Both the position numbers and the translations under genes were made by a program. Below are positions 21,723 through 34,660 of a stretch of DNA of 64,000 nt, one piece after another. This DNA is from Allium sativum. Its lineage: Eukaryota; Streptophyta; Magnoliopsida; Asparagales; Amaryllidaceae. The first letter of the stretch is position 1. Each line of letters starts with the position of its first letter. Below the pieces are notes generated by a model. It saw only the letters and a list, made by a program, of their open reading frames with translations, did not search any database and was not told the origin of the DNA. The stretch covers positions 632,526,786 to 632,590,785 of the forward strand of contig CM060915.1 of assembly GCA_030737875.1 (NCBI GenBank). The letters are read 5' to 3'.

Positions 21723-22747
21723 TGTTGGATCTCGCTATATGGCGTTTTGATTATGACAACTACACATGTACATATATATTATTATCGACTAACTTTGCCT
21801 TGCAGGAAGATACTCAACAACAGATTCAAGAGCAATAAACGAAGAATAAATACGTTATAAAGGTCTGTTAGTCTTAGATATTAATGTTAAAGTCTTCCTT
21901 GATGATCACACACACACATTTTATATGTATATAGCTTCTCTTATATAAATTAAGCAAGGAATAGTCTGATAACAGAAAATAGACGTCTGGTCTGAAATTT
22001 TCAGACGTCTGTTTGCTGAAACAGAATGTTTTTAAATACAATATTCAGACGTCTGGTTGATATATTTCAGAGTCTGAAATGCCCCAGAAATACACTATTT
22101 CCTTGCTGTTTCATTTTTAAATCAAAACAGACATCTGAAAATTTTATTCAGACATCTGAATACGAAGAGATGCAATTTAAAATGAAAAGTCACAACTTTC
22201 TAATTCATATCTCTTAATCAAATCTCTTCATGATTAGTTGTAACTTTTTATAGATTATAAATAGAGGCTTGATCAAAGTTGTTCCTAACCGAATTTTATT
22301 CTGATTCTTTCTATCTTATTCAAAGCTCTCTAAGTTCTAAAAAGCTATATACTTTCATACTTGAGACTTTTAAACTTCCATATTCCTTCACACACTTCAC
22401 GATTATCATCAAGGACAGGCTATAGGAAGGGTGTACTTAATATTCGACAATCCGTGTTATCAAGAACACAAAAGAGTCAACAATTATTCTGTATTAGTGA
22501 AGACCTCTTCAGTAGTTGAGGCAAGAAATCCCGTTCGGCTGTTCGGGTAATTGTGAACCTATTCCTCCGGGTGAAGTGAGGGTTGTTGCATTAGTGAAAT
22601 TCCAGAAGGGAGTCTGGGATTGGACGTAGGACGGTGATCCGAACCAGTATAAATCGACTGTGTGATTTACTGCTTACTATTCTATTATATATTCTACATC
22701 ATATTCTCCATACTACACGATCCTATACCGCTGCATAGCTTCTTTCA
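21723..22747 (+). repeat. 3' LTR of the copia-type element
   Basis: Nearly identical to 18940-19965. One of the differences is a single-base loss that destroys a CAGACGTCTG palindrome (about 22068). Confidence 0.95.
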
Positions 22748-23116
22748 ATAAGTTGTGAGCAAGTTGACATAAATATATAACTGCGTATTGTACAAATCAA
22801 ATAAAAAATAATGATGTAACTGGTCACTGTTACTACTTTGCTTTACGTGCTACCCGATACTATTTCGCCTATCGTAATATTGTAGGGAATCTGGTTTTCG
22901 TACTGCCATGATGTGAACGGTCACTGGTATAACAAGACCTCAACAATGACCTCTACTCGTTTAAATAGTTTATATTTCGTCCTCCAACCATAATTATAAT
23001 TTGTGCGTTCTAGATCAACGACGACAGTAAGGTGAGAAACGATTACTCTTTTTGCTTCTACGTGTTCAAGTACTTCTTAGTATAGATAACACGTTTTTTA
23101 TTTCTATGTAGCTGAA

Positions 23117-23578
23117 ATGGACGATTGGAAAATCGGTGATGAAATCATGGATAAAATGCTTGATGAGTATGAACGGAACAAAGAGGATGAGAAAGAGGGT
23201 GGATTCGTTCCAAATACACAAGTAGAAGAGGTGGACGAACCAGTTCAGAATGAAATTATTCCTGGCCCTCAACGAGTAGTTGAACTTCATAATTCAAAAG
23301 CACGTCCACGATACAACATGGCGAGGCAAATAGGTAATCTTAATCGTCAGTTGCAAAGTAATGCAAGCTCCAGTACTACTGCAACTGAATTCTCTCCTCA
23401 TGAATTACTTATACTCGTGAAATCTTATATCGAAGTCGATCGAAGAGATTTGTTATTGATGCAAAATGGAGGGGGTCTAACCCATGAAGAATTTTGTTCA
23501 ATGATAACAAGATTACATAACAACCATCGTAGCTGCATTACTACAAGATCTTCTGTTCAAATTCATACGGCTCATTAG
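23117..23578 (+). CDS. Unrecognised acidic 153-residue frame inside the Harbinger-like element
   Basis: I do not recognise this protein. The N-terminus is acidic and charged (MDDWKIGDEIMDKMLDEYER), followed by a basic stretch (ARPRYNMARQIGNLNRQLQ) and a polar tail. It is convergent with the Myb/SANT-like pseudogene that ends at 23662 and lies within the same element. It could be the N-terminal exon of a transposase, since such proteins often start with acidic segments, but no DDE motif follows. It could also be chance. Confidence 0.3.
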   Translation: MDDWKIGDEIMDKMLDEYERNKEDEKEGGFVPNTQVEEVDEPVQNEIIPGPQRVVELHNSKARPRYNMARQIGNLNRQLQSNASSSTTATEFSPHELLILVKSYIEVDRRDLLLMQNGGGLTHEEFCSMITRLHNNHRSCITTRSSVQIHTAH

Positions 23579-23661
23579 CGTTTCGTAAAAGCTTGTGAAC
23601 GATACCAAAAGATTATACATACAATTGAAGATGAAGACATATTTAAACTGACTAAAGCAAC

Positions 23662-24710
23662 TTATAAGTGAGGAAATCTTGACACTAGAATACGCTGTTT
23701 CATTCCCATCCAAAATTCCTTCTCCAAGTCAGGCATTCCAGTCAGATCTTTGTTCATGATAGCATTCTCTTCTTGTTGTCTCTTATACGTTAACTCGTCC
23801 ACTAGAATTTGTAGCCTCTTCTCTTCCTGATCAGCAAACCTTTTCATAACTTCTATTTTTTCCTTAGCTTCTACATGTCTACGACCGTGTTCTTCGTGGC
23901 GTGCGTTCACTTTTCCTTCAAGTTCAACCGTAGTTTTGCCCCTTATTTTCACATCTTTGATTCCCTCAGGTCTAAAATCTTCGTCAATCGTGGTATTGAA
24001 CTCATCAAGTAGGTTTTCTCCTACACATTGAGAAATTTTGGCAGATGACTCGAACTGGAAGAATACCCAGATTTATAAGAATTTTTCTTGCTCCTGCTAG
24101 CAGTTTAAACATCGCGAAGACTCTTAGCAAGTTCTGAATTCCATTTTGGTTGACTAGTAAGCAGATCATAACAATGCATAAACTGATAATAATGTGGCAT
24201 TTTCACGCCATTTTCTCCAGCAAAAATCATCTTGAACTTTTTGTTTTTCATTCATTTCTAACAAAAATAGGGAATATGAATCATAAAAACAATCTACCAT
24301 CCACTAACGTATGTAGTAAGAAAATATACCAGATTATCCTCTCCTCCTATGCTGGTTGGATTCACTATCTTTATTTTGTAAACTTGTGATTCATAAAACA
24401 TTGTTTGACGGCTTATGTTGCCGAAACGACCTTGAATCGCCGACAATGTCCGTAAGCCTTCTGGATGCTTCTCAACGAAGGCAGTCATAATTTTTTTCCA
24501 AAACATAGTGACTGATTGGTCATTTCCGATCGACGAATATTATGAGAAATGACAATAGATGTTGCATAGATCGACGTCCTCTTTGTCCGTCCATGGAATA
24601 GTTCCTTGTTTGCTTGATCGAGTACCCAAGACATTGCTCGTGTTGGCTTGCGAAAACTGGCTTCCATCCAATGTCGGATGTGAAAAATCCCCGAATGGCA
24701 ACGACATTAC
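23662..24710 (-). pseudogene. Myb/SANT-like (NAM-associated) protein of a PIF/Harbinger element, broken
   Basis: Read on the - strand, the pieces are collinear with the Myb-like accessory protein of plant Harbinger elements, often annotated as NAM-associated or glutathione S-transferase T3-like. The start is MEASFRKPTRAMSWVLDQ (24667). Then comes FWKKIMTAFVEKHPEG...IQGRFGNIS (24294-24506), a SANT-like fold. Next KNKKFKMIFAGENGVK...HCYDLLTSQPKWNSEL appears at about 24120-24260. A long coiled segment, EHGRRHVEAKEKIEVMKRF..DLTGMPDLEKEFW (23662-23952), closes it. The accessory protein normally helps the transposase enter the nucleus and bind the ends. Frame changes separate the pieces. Confidence 0.7.
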
Positions 24711-25334
24711 AGAGTTAGAGTTTGTTTAGATTAAAGAGATAGAAATGAATTGTGAATATGTTGTGATGTAGAATGGTAGAGAGGAACCAATTTATAACTA
24801 AAAATATAGCCGTTTGAAAAGTTTTGACCGTTTTATAGCCGTTGGGAAAATAAGACCATTCTATTGACCTCTAGTTAAAACGCAACAGTTTTTAGCCGTT
24901 CGATGTTGATGCGCCAAATTTTTCGGCGTGTCAAGTTGCGAAGCACGCCGAAAAAATCGGCTCGCTACTTGACACGCCGATAAATTCGACGCGCGGGGCT
25001 AATTAATGGTTCAGAATTGACCACGTAATTTTCCCTGGAATATTAAGGGGAGGAACACCCATTGGAAAACAAATTACCCTCAATTCATCATTCATGGAAT
25101 GAATTCTCGCTTTGTTGGAGATGCTCTTACCTCAAATATTTTGTGTATAAAAATGTACTTCAATTCAGACAATAGTAAAAGTCATGGATACAATTTTTGT
25201 GGAAGAAAAAGAGAAGAGGTGAAAAAGGGGAAAAGAAACAAAAAAAGAGATGTCGAATGAATGTTAATTAGCAATTGGAACAGTCAGAAACTTTGCAGAA
25301 AATAAACTCGTGGATTCATTAAAAAAAGTGAATA

Positions 25335-26390
25335 TTAGGCTCACATCCCTATTTTGGAACTTAATTAGGCTCACATCCGGTCATAAACTTAATATAAATT
25401 AGGTCCCTGTTTTCAAAACTTATAAAATAATAATTAAAAAAAATAAAAAAATTCGTAAATTAGTAATAAAATATATTATGCATTATACAAAAAATTCAGT
25501 TAAAAAAACAACAAAAATAATGTCAGAAAGAAGAAAACAGCAAAAAAACAAAAAAAACTGCAGTTAAATGCATAATATTATGCACGTTTTTGATTTTATT
25601 GCATGCATATGTGCAATTATTGCAGTTCTTCCAACGCATAGATTTAAGTTAATATTTCAGTTCATTTTTATTTGCTTCCAAATGTGCAAATTTCTCAGAA
25701 AACATGCACATATGTGTGCAACATTTTTATAGGATAACACACTGGCTAAAAGTAAGGACCTAATTTATATAAAAAAAAAAGTTTTGAAAATTTTAAATCC
25801 GCCCCCTATTTTATTACTTCCGCCTTTTTTTTTTAAAAAAATGTGCTTACGTTCATAAAAAAAAAAAATCTAAAATCTGGAAATAATGTCAGGATTGTAC
25901 GGAAATAAAAAAAATAGTTGCATACATTTATGCAATTATTACTGATAATTGCATATATGTATGCAACTTTTCCGTAAGCTGTGTTCGGATTAAAATCTGA
26001 AAATAAACCTGCACAAATGTGTGCAAGTATTTGAAATATTTGCACACATGTATGCACGTATTTGCATGAAGAAAAATCAACGAAGATGAATGTAGTGAAA
26101 AATAAGCACGGATATATGCAGGAAAATGATATATGTGCATACTATTATGCATTTAACTGGAAATTTCGTTTTTTTCTGTTTTTTATTTTTATTTTTGACG
26201 CCTTGTTTGATGATTTTTTTTTCTGAATTTTTTAGCGTTTACATGTTTTATTTAAATACGAATTTACATGATTTTTTTATATTTTTTGATGAATTTTCAG
26301 AAAATAGGGACCTAATTTACAATAAGTTTATGACCGGGTTTTTTTTCTATTTTGAAACTATAACAGGGACCTGTAAAAAACGCACCCTTA
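25335..26390. mobile_element. Foldback-type element with palindromic core
   Basis: The arms at 25377-25414 and 26300-26337 are inverted copies (38 bp, 3 mismatches by eye: CCGGTCATAAACTTA...GGTCCCT). Similar but weaker pairing extends outward to about 25340 and 26375. The core is full of small dyads on the theme TTGCATA..TATGCAA (for example near 25596, 25920, 25950, 26040, 26130). No coding sequence is recognised. Target duplications were not resolved. Confidence 0.6.
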
Positions 26391-26596
26391 AAAAAAAGTG
26401 TTTTGAATTTTTAACATTAATTGCAATAGTTAAAAAGAAAAGGGCAGAGAGAATGAAAGAATGATGGAAAGAAGGATGAAGAGATAAAGAAACGATGAAA
26501 AGACGAATTTGTCTTTTATTCTTTTGTTATTTCTCAAAACATGAAAAATAAACAAAAAATGTTTTTCGTTTTATTTTTGTCTTCGTTTTCCAAAAC

Positions 26597-27069
26597 TAGG
26601 GGTGAGAAATATTCGATTCAAACCGAATTAACCGACCAAACCAGTTCATTTCGGTCATTTCGGTTCGGTTTCAAAACTAAATCGGTTTGAATTCGATTTG
26701 TAAAATATATTTTTTTGTTTATCGGTTTAACCGAATTAACCGAACTTGTGATTTTTTATCTAATTTTATGGTATTGTAGTACTTTAAATAATTATTTCAG
26801 CTGTATAATACAAAGGCATTTGTTGCATATAGATCAAATCTTATCATAAACATAAAATTTACTATATAAACTTTCTCCAAACATCAATTTATGGTGTACT
26901 TTGAGTGAATGCATCATTAAATTATAATATATCCTTCAAGTTCGGTTAAATCGGTTACCGACTGAATTAATTTGGTTCGGTTCGGTTTGGTTTGGAAAAA
27001 AATAGGTTTCAATTCGGTTTGAGTTTTTTTACGTTTAAACTAACTGAACCGATCGAACGCTCACCCGTA
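26597..27069. mobile_element. hAT-type MITE, 473 bp
   Basis: The ends are TAGGGGTGAG and, reversed, TACGGGTGAG. Perfect 8-bp target duplications TCCAAAAC lie at 26589-26596 and 27070-27077. The subterminal regions are GGTTCGGTTT/AACCGAA words. It carries no coding capacity. Confidence 0.92.
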
Positions 27070-27220
27070 TCCAAAACAACCGTTTTTCATGATATACATA
27101 CATTTATCGCATTTTTATATGGGTAAATACCAAAAACCGAAAAGCGTAAACCGAACACTACGATAACTTATCATTTCATCCAAAATTTCAAACCTTAATT
27201 CATATGAACCTTCATCAACC

Positions 27221-27753
27221 TGATAAGGATTGACATAATTTGAGGAATAAATATGATATGCCGTAATATGAGGGAATAATATAAATATCATTAATGATAT
27301 TATTCCATAACTTTTGCAGTATGTATAAAATGGTATGCCATAATATGGAGGAATAGCATAAATATCATTAATGATATTATTCAAATATCATTAAAGATAT
27401 TATTTCATAATTGTTAGTGCATGTATCTTGTAACTTTATATATCTGTGATTAATGAATGAAAAAGCATCAATCTCTTCAACTCTTTATCATGGTATCAGA
27501 TCTACATATGTGATAATGTTGGAGCTACATATGTACTGCTACAAATATGCACCTACAATTATTGAATAATATCATTAATGATATTTGAATAATATCAGTA
27601 ATGATATTTATACTATTCCTTCATATTATGACATACCATTTACACGTACTGCTACAGTTATAAAATAATATCATTAATGATATTTATATTATTCCCTTGT
27701 ATTACGGTATATCATTAATGATATTTATTCCTCAAATTGTGTCAATCTTATCA
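27221..27753. repeat. Long inverted repeat, about 206-bp arms
   Basis: Arms 27221-27426 and 27548-27753 are inverted copies with scattered mismatches. Each contains AATATCATTAATGATATT palindromes. The roughly 120-bp spacer reads like a copia LTR end (TTTATATATCTGTGATTAATG) followed by TGGTATCAGATC (27490-27501), close to a tRNA primer-binding site. A transcript across it would fold into a long hairpin. Confidence 0.8.
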
Positions 27754-28029
27754 CAATCTTCCTCTTAAAAATCCCAAAATGATACAACAGCCAACGTATT
27801 TGTATTCAAGCAATAAAATAAACACAACATTAAGTATCTACAAAAAAGATAATGAAATTATATGCCAGTTATTGAGCACTAATTTTTATGTACATGAATT
27901 TCAAATGATGCACTTTTGAATTATATGCACATTTGATAAGATGATAGACTAAATATTAATTTTGATGTTATGATTTTTCCTTAAAAGTTGTTCACAACAC
28001 ACAACAAATAAGTAGGTATACCTATCTAT

Positions 28030-28032
28030 CTA

Positions 28033-28097
<65 letters not shown>

Positions 28098-28140
28098 GTG
28101 TGTGTGTGTAAGTGTGTGTGTGTGTGCACGTGCGTGCGTG
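28030..28140. repeat. (CT)n-(TA)n-(TG)n compound microsatellite
   Basis: CT steps at about 28030-28057, TA steps to about 28094, then TG steps to about 28140. It runs directly into the MITE at 28148. Confidence 0.95.
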
Positions 28141-28147
28141 TGAGGCA

Positions 28148-28318
28148 GGTTCAATGGTACCTGAAATAGTGGAGCACCCCTTTGGCCTCCCTATTTTTCA
28201 CCCCACATTTCTTTCCTCTCTCCTTCCACTCATTCTCTCACCTCCCACTCGCTTATTTTACTTTAAAAACTTGGTGGAAATCAGGGACATTTGGGGTGCT
28301 CCATTTTTGGGTGCAACC
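28148..28318 (+). mobile_element. Microsatellite-associated MITE, copy 2
   Basis: Homologous in inverted orientation to 15731-15908. The subterminal inverted words are GGAGCACCCC (about 28170) and GGGGTGCTCC (about 28293). It is flanked on the left by a TA/TG microsatellite and on the right by CACATATATACACACAC. Confidence 0.75.
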
Positions 28319-29246
28319 GAACGCACATATATACACACACAAGTAAGCTCAAATTTTGGATAGATGTTAATATATATATATGGATTGAACATCTACAAAT
28401 TCTCATTGGATTTGGATCATCTAGCTCACGGTAGGGTAGGGATGAAACAGGGGTGCCCCTGGTCGCTCTTCTCTCTGTCTCTAAATAGAGAGAGTAATCC
28501 AGATTCATAATTTTAGAAACTCGATAAACAGGTCATTAAATGCTCAACAGAAATTACTGCATGATGATTACTGTATAACTAATGACAACTTTGAATAACA
28601 TGCAGAAATAAATATTCCAGAGAAAGCATCATAGCATTTTTGAAACTAATTTTCGATTCTGTTTTCTTTATTACTTAGACTGAAAAAAATTGCATGTCGA
28701 ATTACTGAAATAGCATGTGCTAGTTCTACCTATTCATTTCACATTACAAAGGAAATAATATATATAACTGAATAGGTAATTTTTATTCTAATTCACAATA
28801 TTAGCAAGTTAATCCACCCTATTTTATAGGATCGTTAACTTTTACTAAAATTTAGATTTTAATCAGTGTATCCACTAAAAAACGTACTTATTTTCTCTTC
28901 TTCTCGTTCTCCTTCTTTGTTTTTTCCGTCATCTTCTTATTTCTGGAATCCTAGCATCTAAATCCAAGCTTAAGCGGAGTAATTCAACGTAATAACAATA
29001 AGTAGTTTGTTTTTTTTTTTTTTTTTTTTTTTTTTTTGAAGTTGAATAATTGTATACAAAATTGTGTTTTTTTTAATATCACCATTATCACATATAATTG
29101 TAGTTAACTATTTTCTAAAATCTTGAAAAAATAGTACATTAGTAGAATATCATTTTATTCAAATATTGTAATAGGAGTATAGGCTGTTTTGGATAACATT
29201 CACTAGTTAGACCCCCTAAGTAGTTATACTCTCAAACAATTATAAT

Positions 29247-29450
29247 ATACAATTTTTTTTGGTAAGGCCAGCCTGTTTTTATAGTGATCCTTAATGCTTT
29301 TTTATTATTACCAATAATAAAAATACAGTATAGTATAGGTGATTGTGGTTACAATCAGCTAATTCGGTTTTTAAGGTGAACCGTCCACCGCCTACAGAGT
29401 TTATAGTGTTCTGTCCACTATACCTATCAGGCTCACAGCACAGGAGCTAG
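29247..29450 (-). mobile_element. Second copy of the retroelement tail seen at 7264
   Basis: TTTTTTTTGGTAAGGCCAGC at the left matches TTTTTTTTGGCAAGGCCAAC at 7268, and the next 80 bp align with scattered differences. It is a truncated 3' end, read on the - strand. A poly-T run lies at about 29010-29037. Confidence 0.5.
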
Positions 29451-30095
29451 CTTAATTTTCTCTTTTATTGATTTGTTAGTATTGTTTAATTACTTTCTAT
29501 TTGTCTAATATGTAGATCTTGAATTTGATTTTAGTTCTTATTCACTTTTGTTGTCCGGTGCAATTGGTGATGTATCTTCAAAATATTAAGTTATTTGAAA
29601 ACATCTTATGTGAACTCCTCTACTGGAATCTTGATCTTAGTTATTATTTTCATAATCATCTACTATCATATCATGTCTGATCATGTTCAAAGGTAATTAG
29701 TGGACTAATTGTATCTAATTGATTGCTTCTTTGCTGAATTCAAGTGTTACCAGCTCTATTTTTAACACATATTTATTTGTTACTACTTTATCAAACGGTA
29801 GGGACAATTCAGAACAAATAATTATGAAATAACAAAGAATTGTGAAAGAAGAAGCACAAAATCGATTGTTAGCTATGTAACAGGGTGAAATCTTTAAGTT
29901 AATGCATTCGTGGATTAACTTACAAAATAGTTGTGGATTAACTTATTAAAGTAAAATGGTGGATTAACTTATTAAAACCATGGATTAGAATAAAAATGAC
30001 CAACTGAATATTATAGCACGGGAAGTTCCAACTCGACTAAATCAAGATAAATATTCATACAATTCTACACATTGTTTTATCTACCCCTACCTCAA

Positions 30096-30108
30096 GACTA
30101 TATATTTA
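30096..30108 (+). promoter_or_regulatory. Probable TATA box of the CKX gene
   Basis: GACTATATATTTAG lies about 50 bp before the chosen start codon (30155). This places transcription start near 30125-30135, after the upstream in-frame ATG at 30119. That supports 30155 as the start. Confidence 0.5.
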
Positions 30109-30154
30109 GACATAATGTTTGTATTATGATTATCACAAAACCACCATCTCAACC

Positions 30155-32455
<2,301 letters not shown>

Positions 32456-34404
32456 ATTTGAATTTTATAATGGGCTGGGTCTATAGTATTTTCTTTATTT
32501 CTAGACATATATTTTATAAACTATGTAAGTTTATTATACATCTCTTCATCTGATTGTTATGTTATAAACTGTGTTAAAAATTCTAATTATTTATTACCTT
32601 TATATAGTCTAGATAGTTTTTGAAGCTGCAAATCATTAACATCCAGTGTACTCTTGGGGAAAATCAAGTATTTTTTTAATTAGCATTTATAAATTAGTTG
32701 CATACTTGAATGTAAACTAATGTTAAAAATATTAAGTAGTCCGAGATCATTTCGAGATCCAAGACATAATTCCAAGATGAACACCAATATACATTTATCT
32801 TGTCCGAGATCTCACCCGATACGAGATTGGATCCCAAAAAATTTCAAAATGAAACGTGACCGAAATCCGAGATTTAAAATCTTGAATAATATAAATAAGC
32901 ATGTTAAAATGTGCAAGTTGAAATTATTTTTCATGTTCAGCATAAGTAGATTCTCTACCACTTAAATAAGCATGTTAAAATGTGAATTTCAGCATCACAA
33001 ACCGTCCCCTTCCACACCTAAAGTCTTTTTCTGATATTTCCCCTACGAAGAGAAGAGTACCAAAAAAAGAAACTTTGTGATTGCTAAATCATAGACGAGA
33101 CAAATATACAAAGCAACCGAGCCATTGTAGTATTTTTTTTTTTTTTAACATTACAATATGAATGAAATGAAGGGTGTTAAATGGATCATTCAACATTCCA
33201 GATCAGATGTATTCTCTCCTTTTTTTTTTTTTTTTTTTTTTTTTTTGGATAAAATAGAAAGGGGCCAGATGCAATGCACAAAAGCTGCTTGTAAGGTCCG
33301 TCGTTCAATACTGTTTTATAAATAGAGATTCTCACTTAAACGACTTCTCAATTCAGAGTAATAAGTTTTAAGGAAAACATTTATGAATAATTAGTTTCAA
33401 TGACGATTTATATGAAAAGCGAAGTATCATTTTCAATAATATAAAAGATGATGAATATATCATTTTTCTGTAAATTATCCTTGAATTGGTATTCTGAAGT
33501 GCTGTCCCTTAAAACTTATTATCCTGGAATGGGAAACCATGGAGCCTAATTTCCACCATAGAGATATATGCAGTAATTAAAGAGAAACTAAATTAAATTG
33601 ACATTCTAGGGTAAAGATTTTATCTGATTGTGCATCATAAGTGATAAATGAGCATGTGAGCATAACGATGACATAATTTAAGTATGACTGGTTTGATCAC
33701 ATCAAGTCTTTTATTTTCATTTGGACGAAGAATAACTAAGAAATTATTCATAAAATATATTTCCTAGGAAAAACTGTCATTCATATTTGATTAGTGTTCC
33801 TTTTAACTAGTTAAATGCCACTTTAAATTGACCAATAAAAAAAGTGCTATGATGGGTGAATTTAGTCGATCACAGTGAGATAATGGTTATGATTGTTGGA
33901 AATCTGAAAGACTTTCATCAAAGGATAATATTTGTTATCAGCTAATTGACAACATTAAGCAGTTAAGTACAAAAAATATGGAGAAAAAGATCATAATCCA
34001 TTAATCAGAAGCTATAAAACATGAAATTTTGATTCTGCAAAATCGGTTGTAGTTTTTCCATCAAAAAATGTATAACGAATATACTTACACAAAAAATAAA
34101 GGCTGGAATAATGAATCTTTCAACGATGATACAAGTAATTTTGTAGTTTCTTAGGTGCATTCATTCATTTTGTTTATTTTTTGTTTTTTAATACTCTATC
34201 ATCATTGAATCTAATTCACCCAGTAAGCTTAACATGAGTTAACAAAAAGTACCAAAGCAAAAGAGGTATTTACTGATATGCTTTCAAACTCATAGTGCAC
34301 AATAAATTGTCCACTATTTTTAGATGTTTTAGCAATCTTTTTACAAGTGATGCAAACTATCTACCATATGAAACTGATTATGTAATCATTTTTTTAGCAG
34401 TAAC
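32456..34404. other. 3' flank of CKX, no gene seen
   Basis: AT-rich DNA with poly-T runs at about 33132-33145 and 33221-33246. No convincing polyadenylation signal was singled out. No coding sequence is recognised. Confidence 0.5.
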
Positions 34405-34660
34405 CAGGGGTGAGTGTTTGGTTGGTTTGGTTTATCCGATAATGAAAATTGTCAAATCAAACTAAAACTAATCAGAAGTAAAACCAAACCAAACCGACCA
34501 AGTTAAGTTTGGTTGGTTATCCGATTTAACCGAACTAGAAATATTTTAGACTTTATGTTTGTAATATTAACTATAATTTGAATTTTTTTTATAAATGTAT
34601 AACTAAAATATTATTATTTATGATTCGTATGCTTTTCAAAAGTAATTTTGACACATATGT
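34405..34660. mobile_element. hAT-type MITE, left part only
   Basis: It starts CAGGGGTGAGTG and continues with GGTTTGG/CCAAACC words as in the element at 26597. It is cut by the LTR beginning at 34661, and its right end is not found in the window. Confidence 0.55.

Larger units (their letters stand above)
18940..22747 (+). mobile_element. Non-autonomous copia-type LTR retrotransposon, complete
   Basis: The direct LTRs are 18940-19965 and 21723-22747 (1026 and 1025 bp), both TGTTGG...TTTCA. The flanking 5-bp target duplications are ATAAG at 18935-18939 and 22748-22752. A primer-binding site TGGTATCAGAGC lies at 19968-19979 and the polypurine tract AAAAAGGGGGAGA lies just before the 3' LTR. 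The interior (about 1.76 kb) holds one open frame, 20017-21168, and no protease, integrase or RT. I count about 12 differences between the LTRs, near 1.2%, so it is a young insertion. It is inserted in the Harbinger-like element. A second LTR-like junction (GGGGGAGAATGTTAG at about 21535) inside the interior is a trace of a related element. Confidence 0.95.
17865..25126. mobile_element. PIF/Harbinger-like DNA element, composite, interrupted
   Basis: Both ends carry GAGCATCTCCAACA (17865-17878, and its reverse complement at 25113-25126), a terminus common in plant PIF/Harbinger elements. The right flank is TTA (the usual 3-bp target) but the left flank is ACT, so the duplication is not intact. 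The ends have GC-rich subterminal dyads, including CTTACGGGTC...GACCCGTAAG at about 17880-17911 and CGGCGTGTCAAGT/ACTTGACACGCCG at 24924-24979. The interior carries a Myb/SANT-like pseudogene on the - strand, a + strand frame of unknown kind, and a GRF zinc-finger remnant on the - strand. I see no DDE transposase, so it would be non-autonomous. A copia-type element (18940-22747) is inserted in it. Without that insertion it would be about 3.4 kb. Confidence 0.65.

Noticed and set aside
30119..30154. Upstream in-frame ATG giving 12 extra residues on CKX
   Set aside because: It lies very close to the predicted TATA box and would place hydrophilic residues before the signal peptide.
32720..32965. 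81-residue + strand frame after CKX
   Set aside because: Composition is ordinary AT-rich DNA with no family resemblance and no promoter context.
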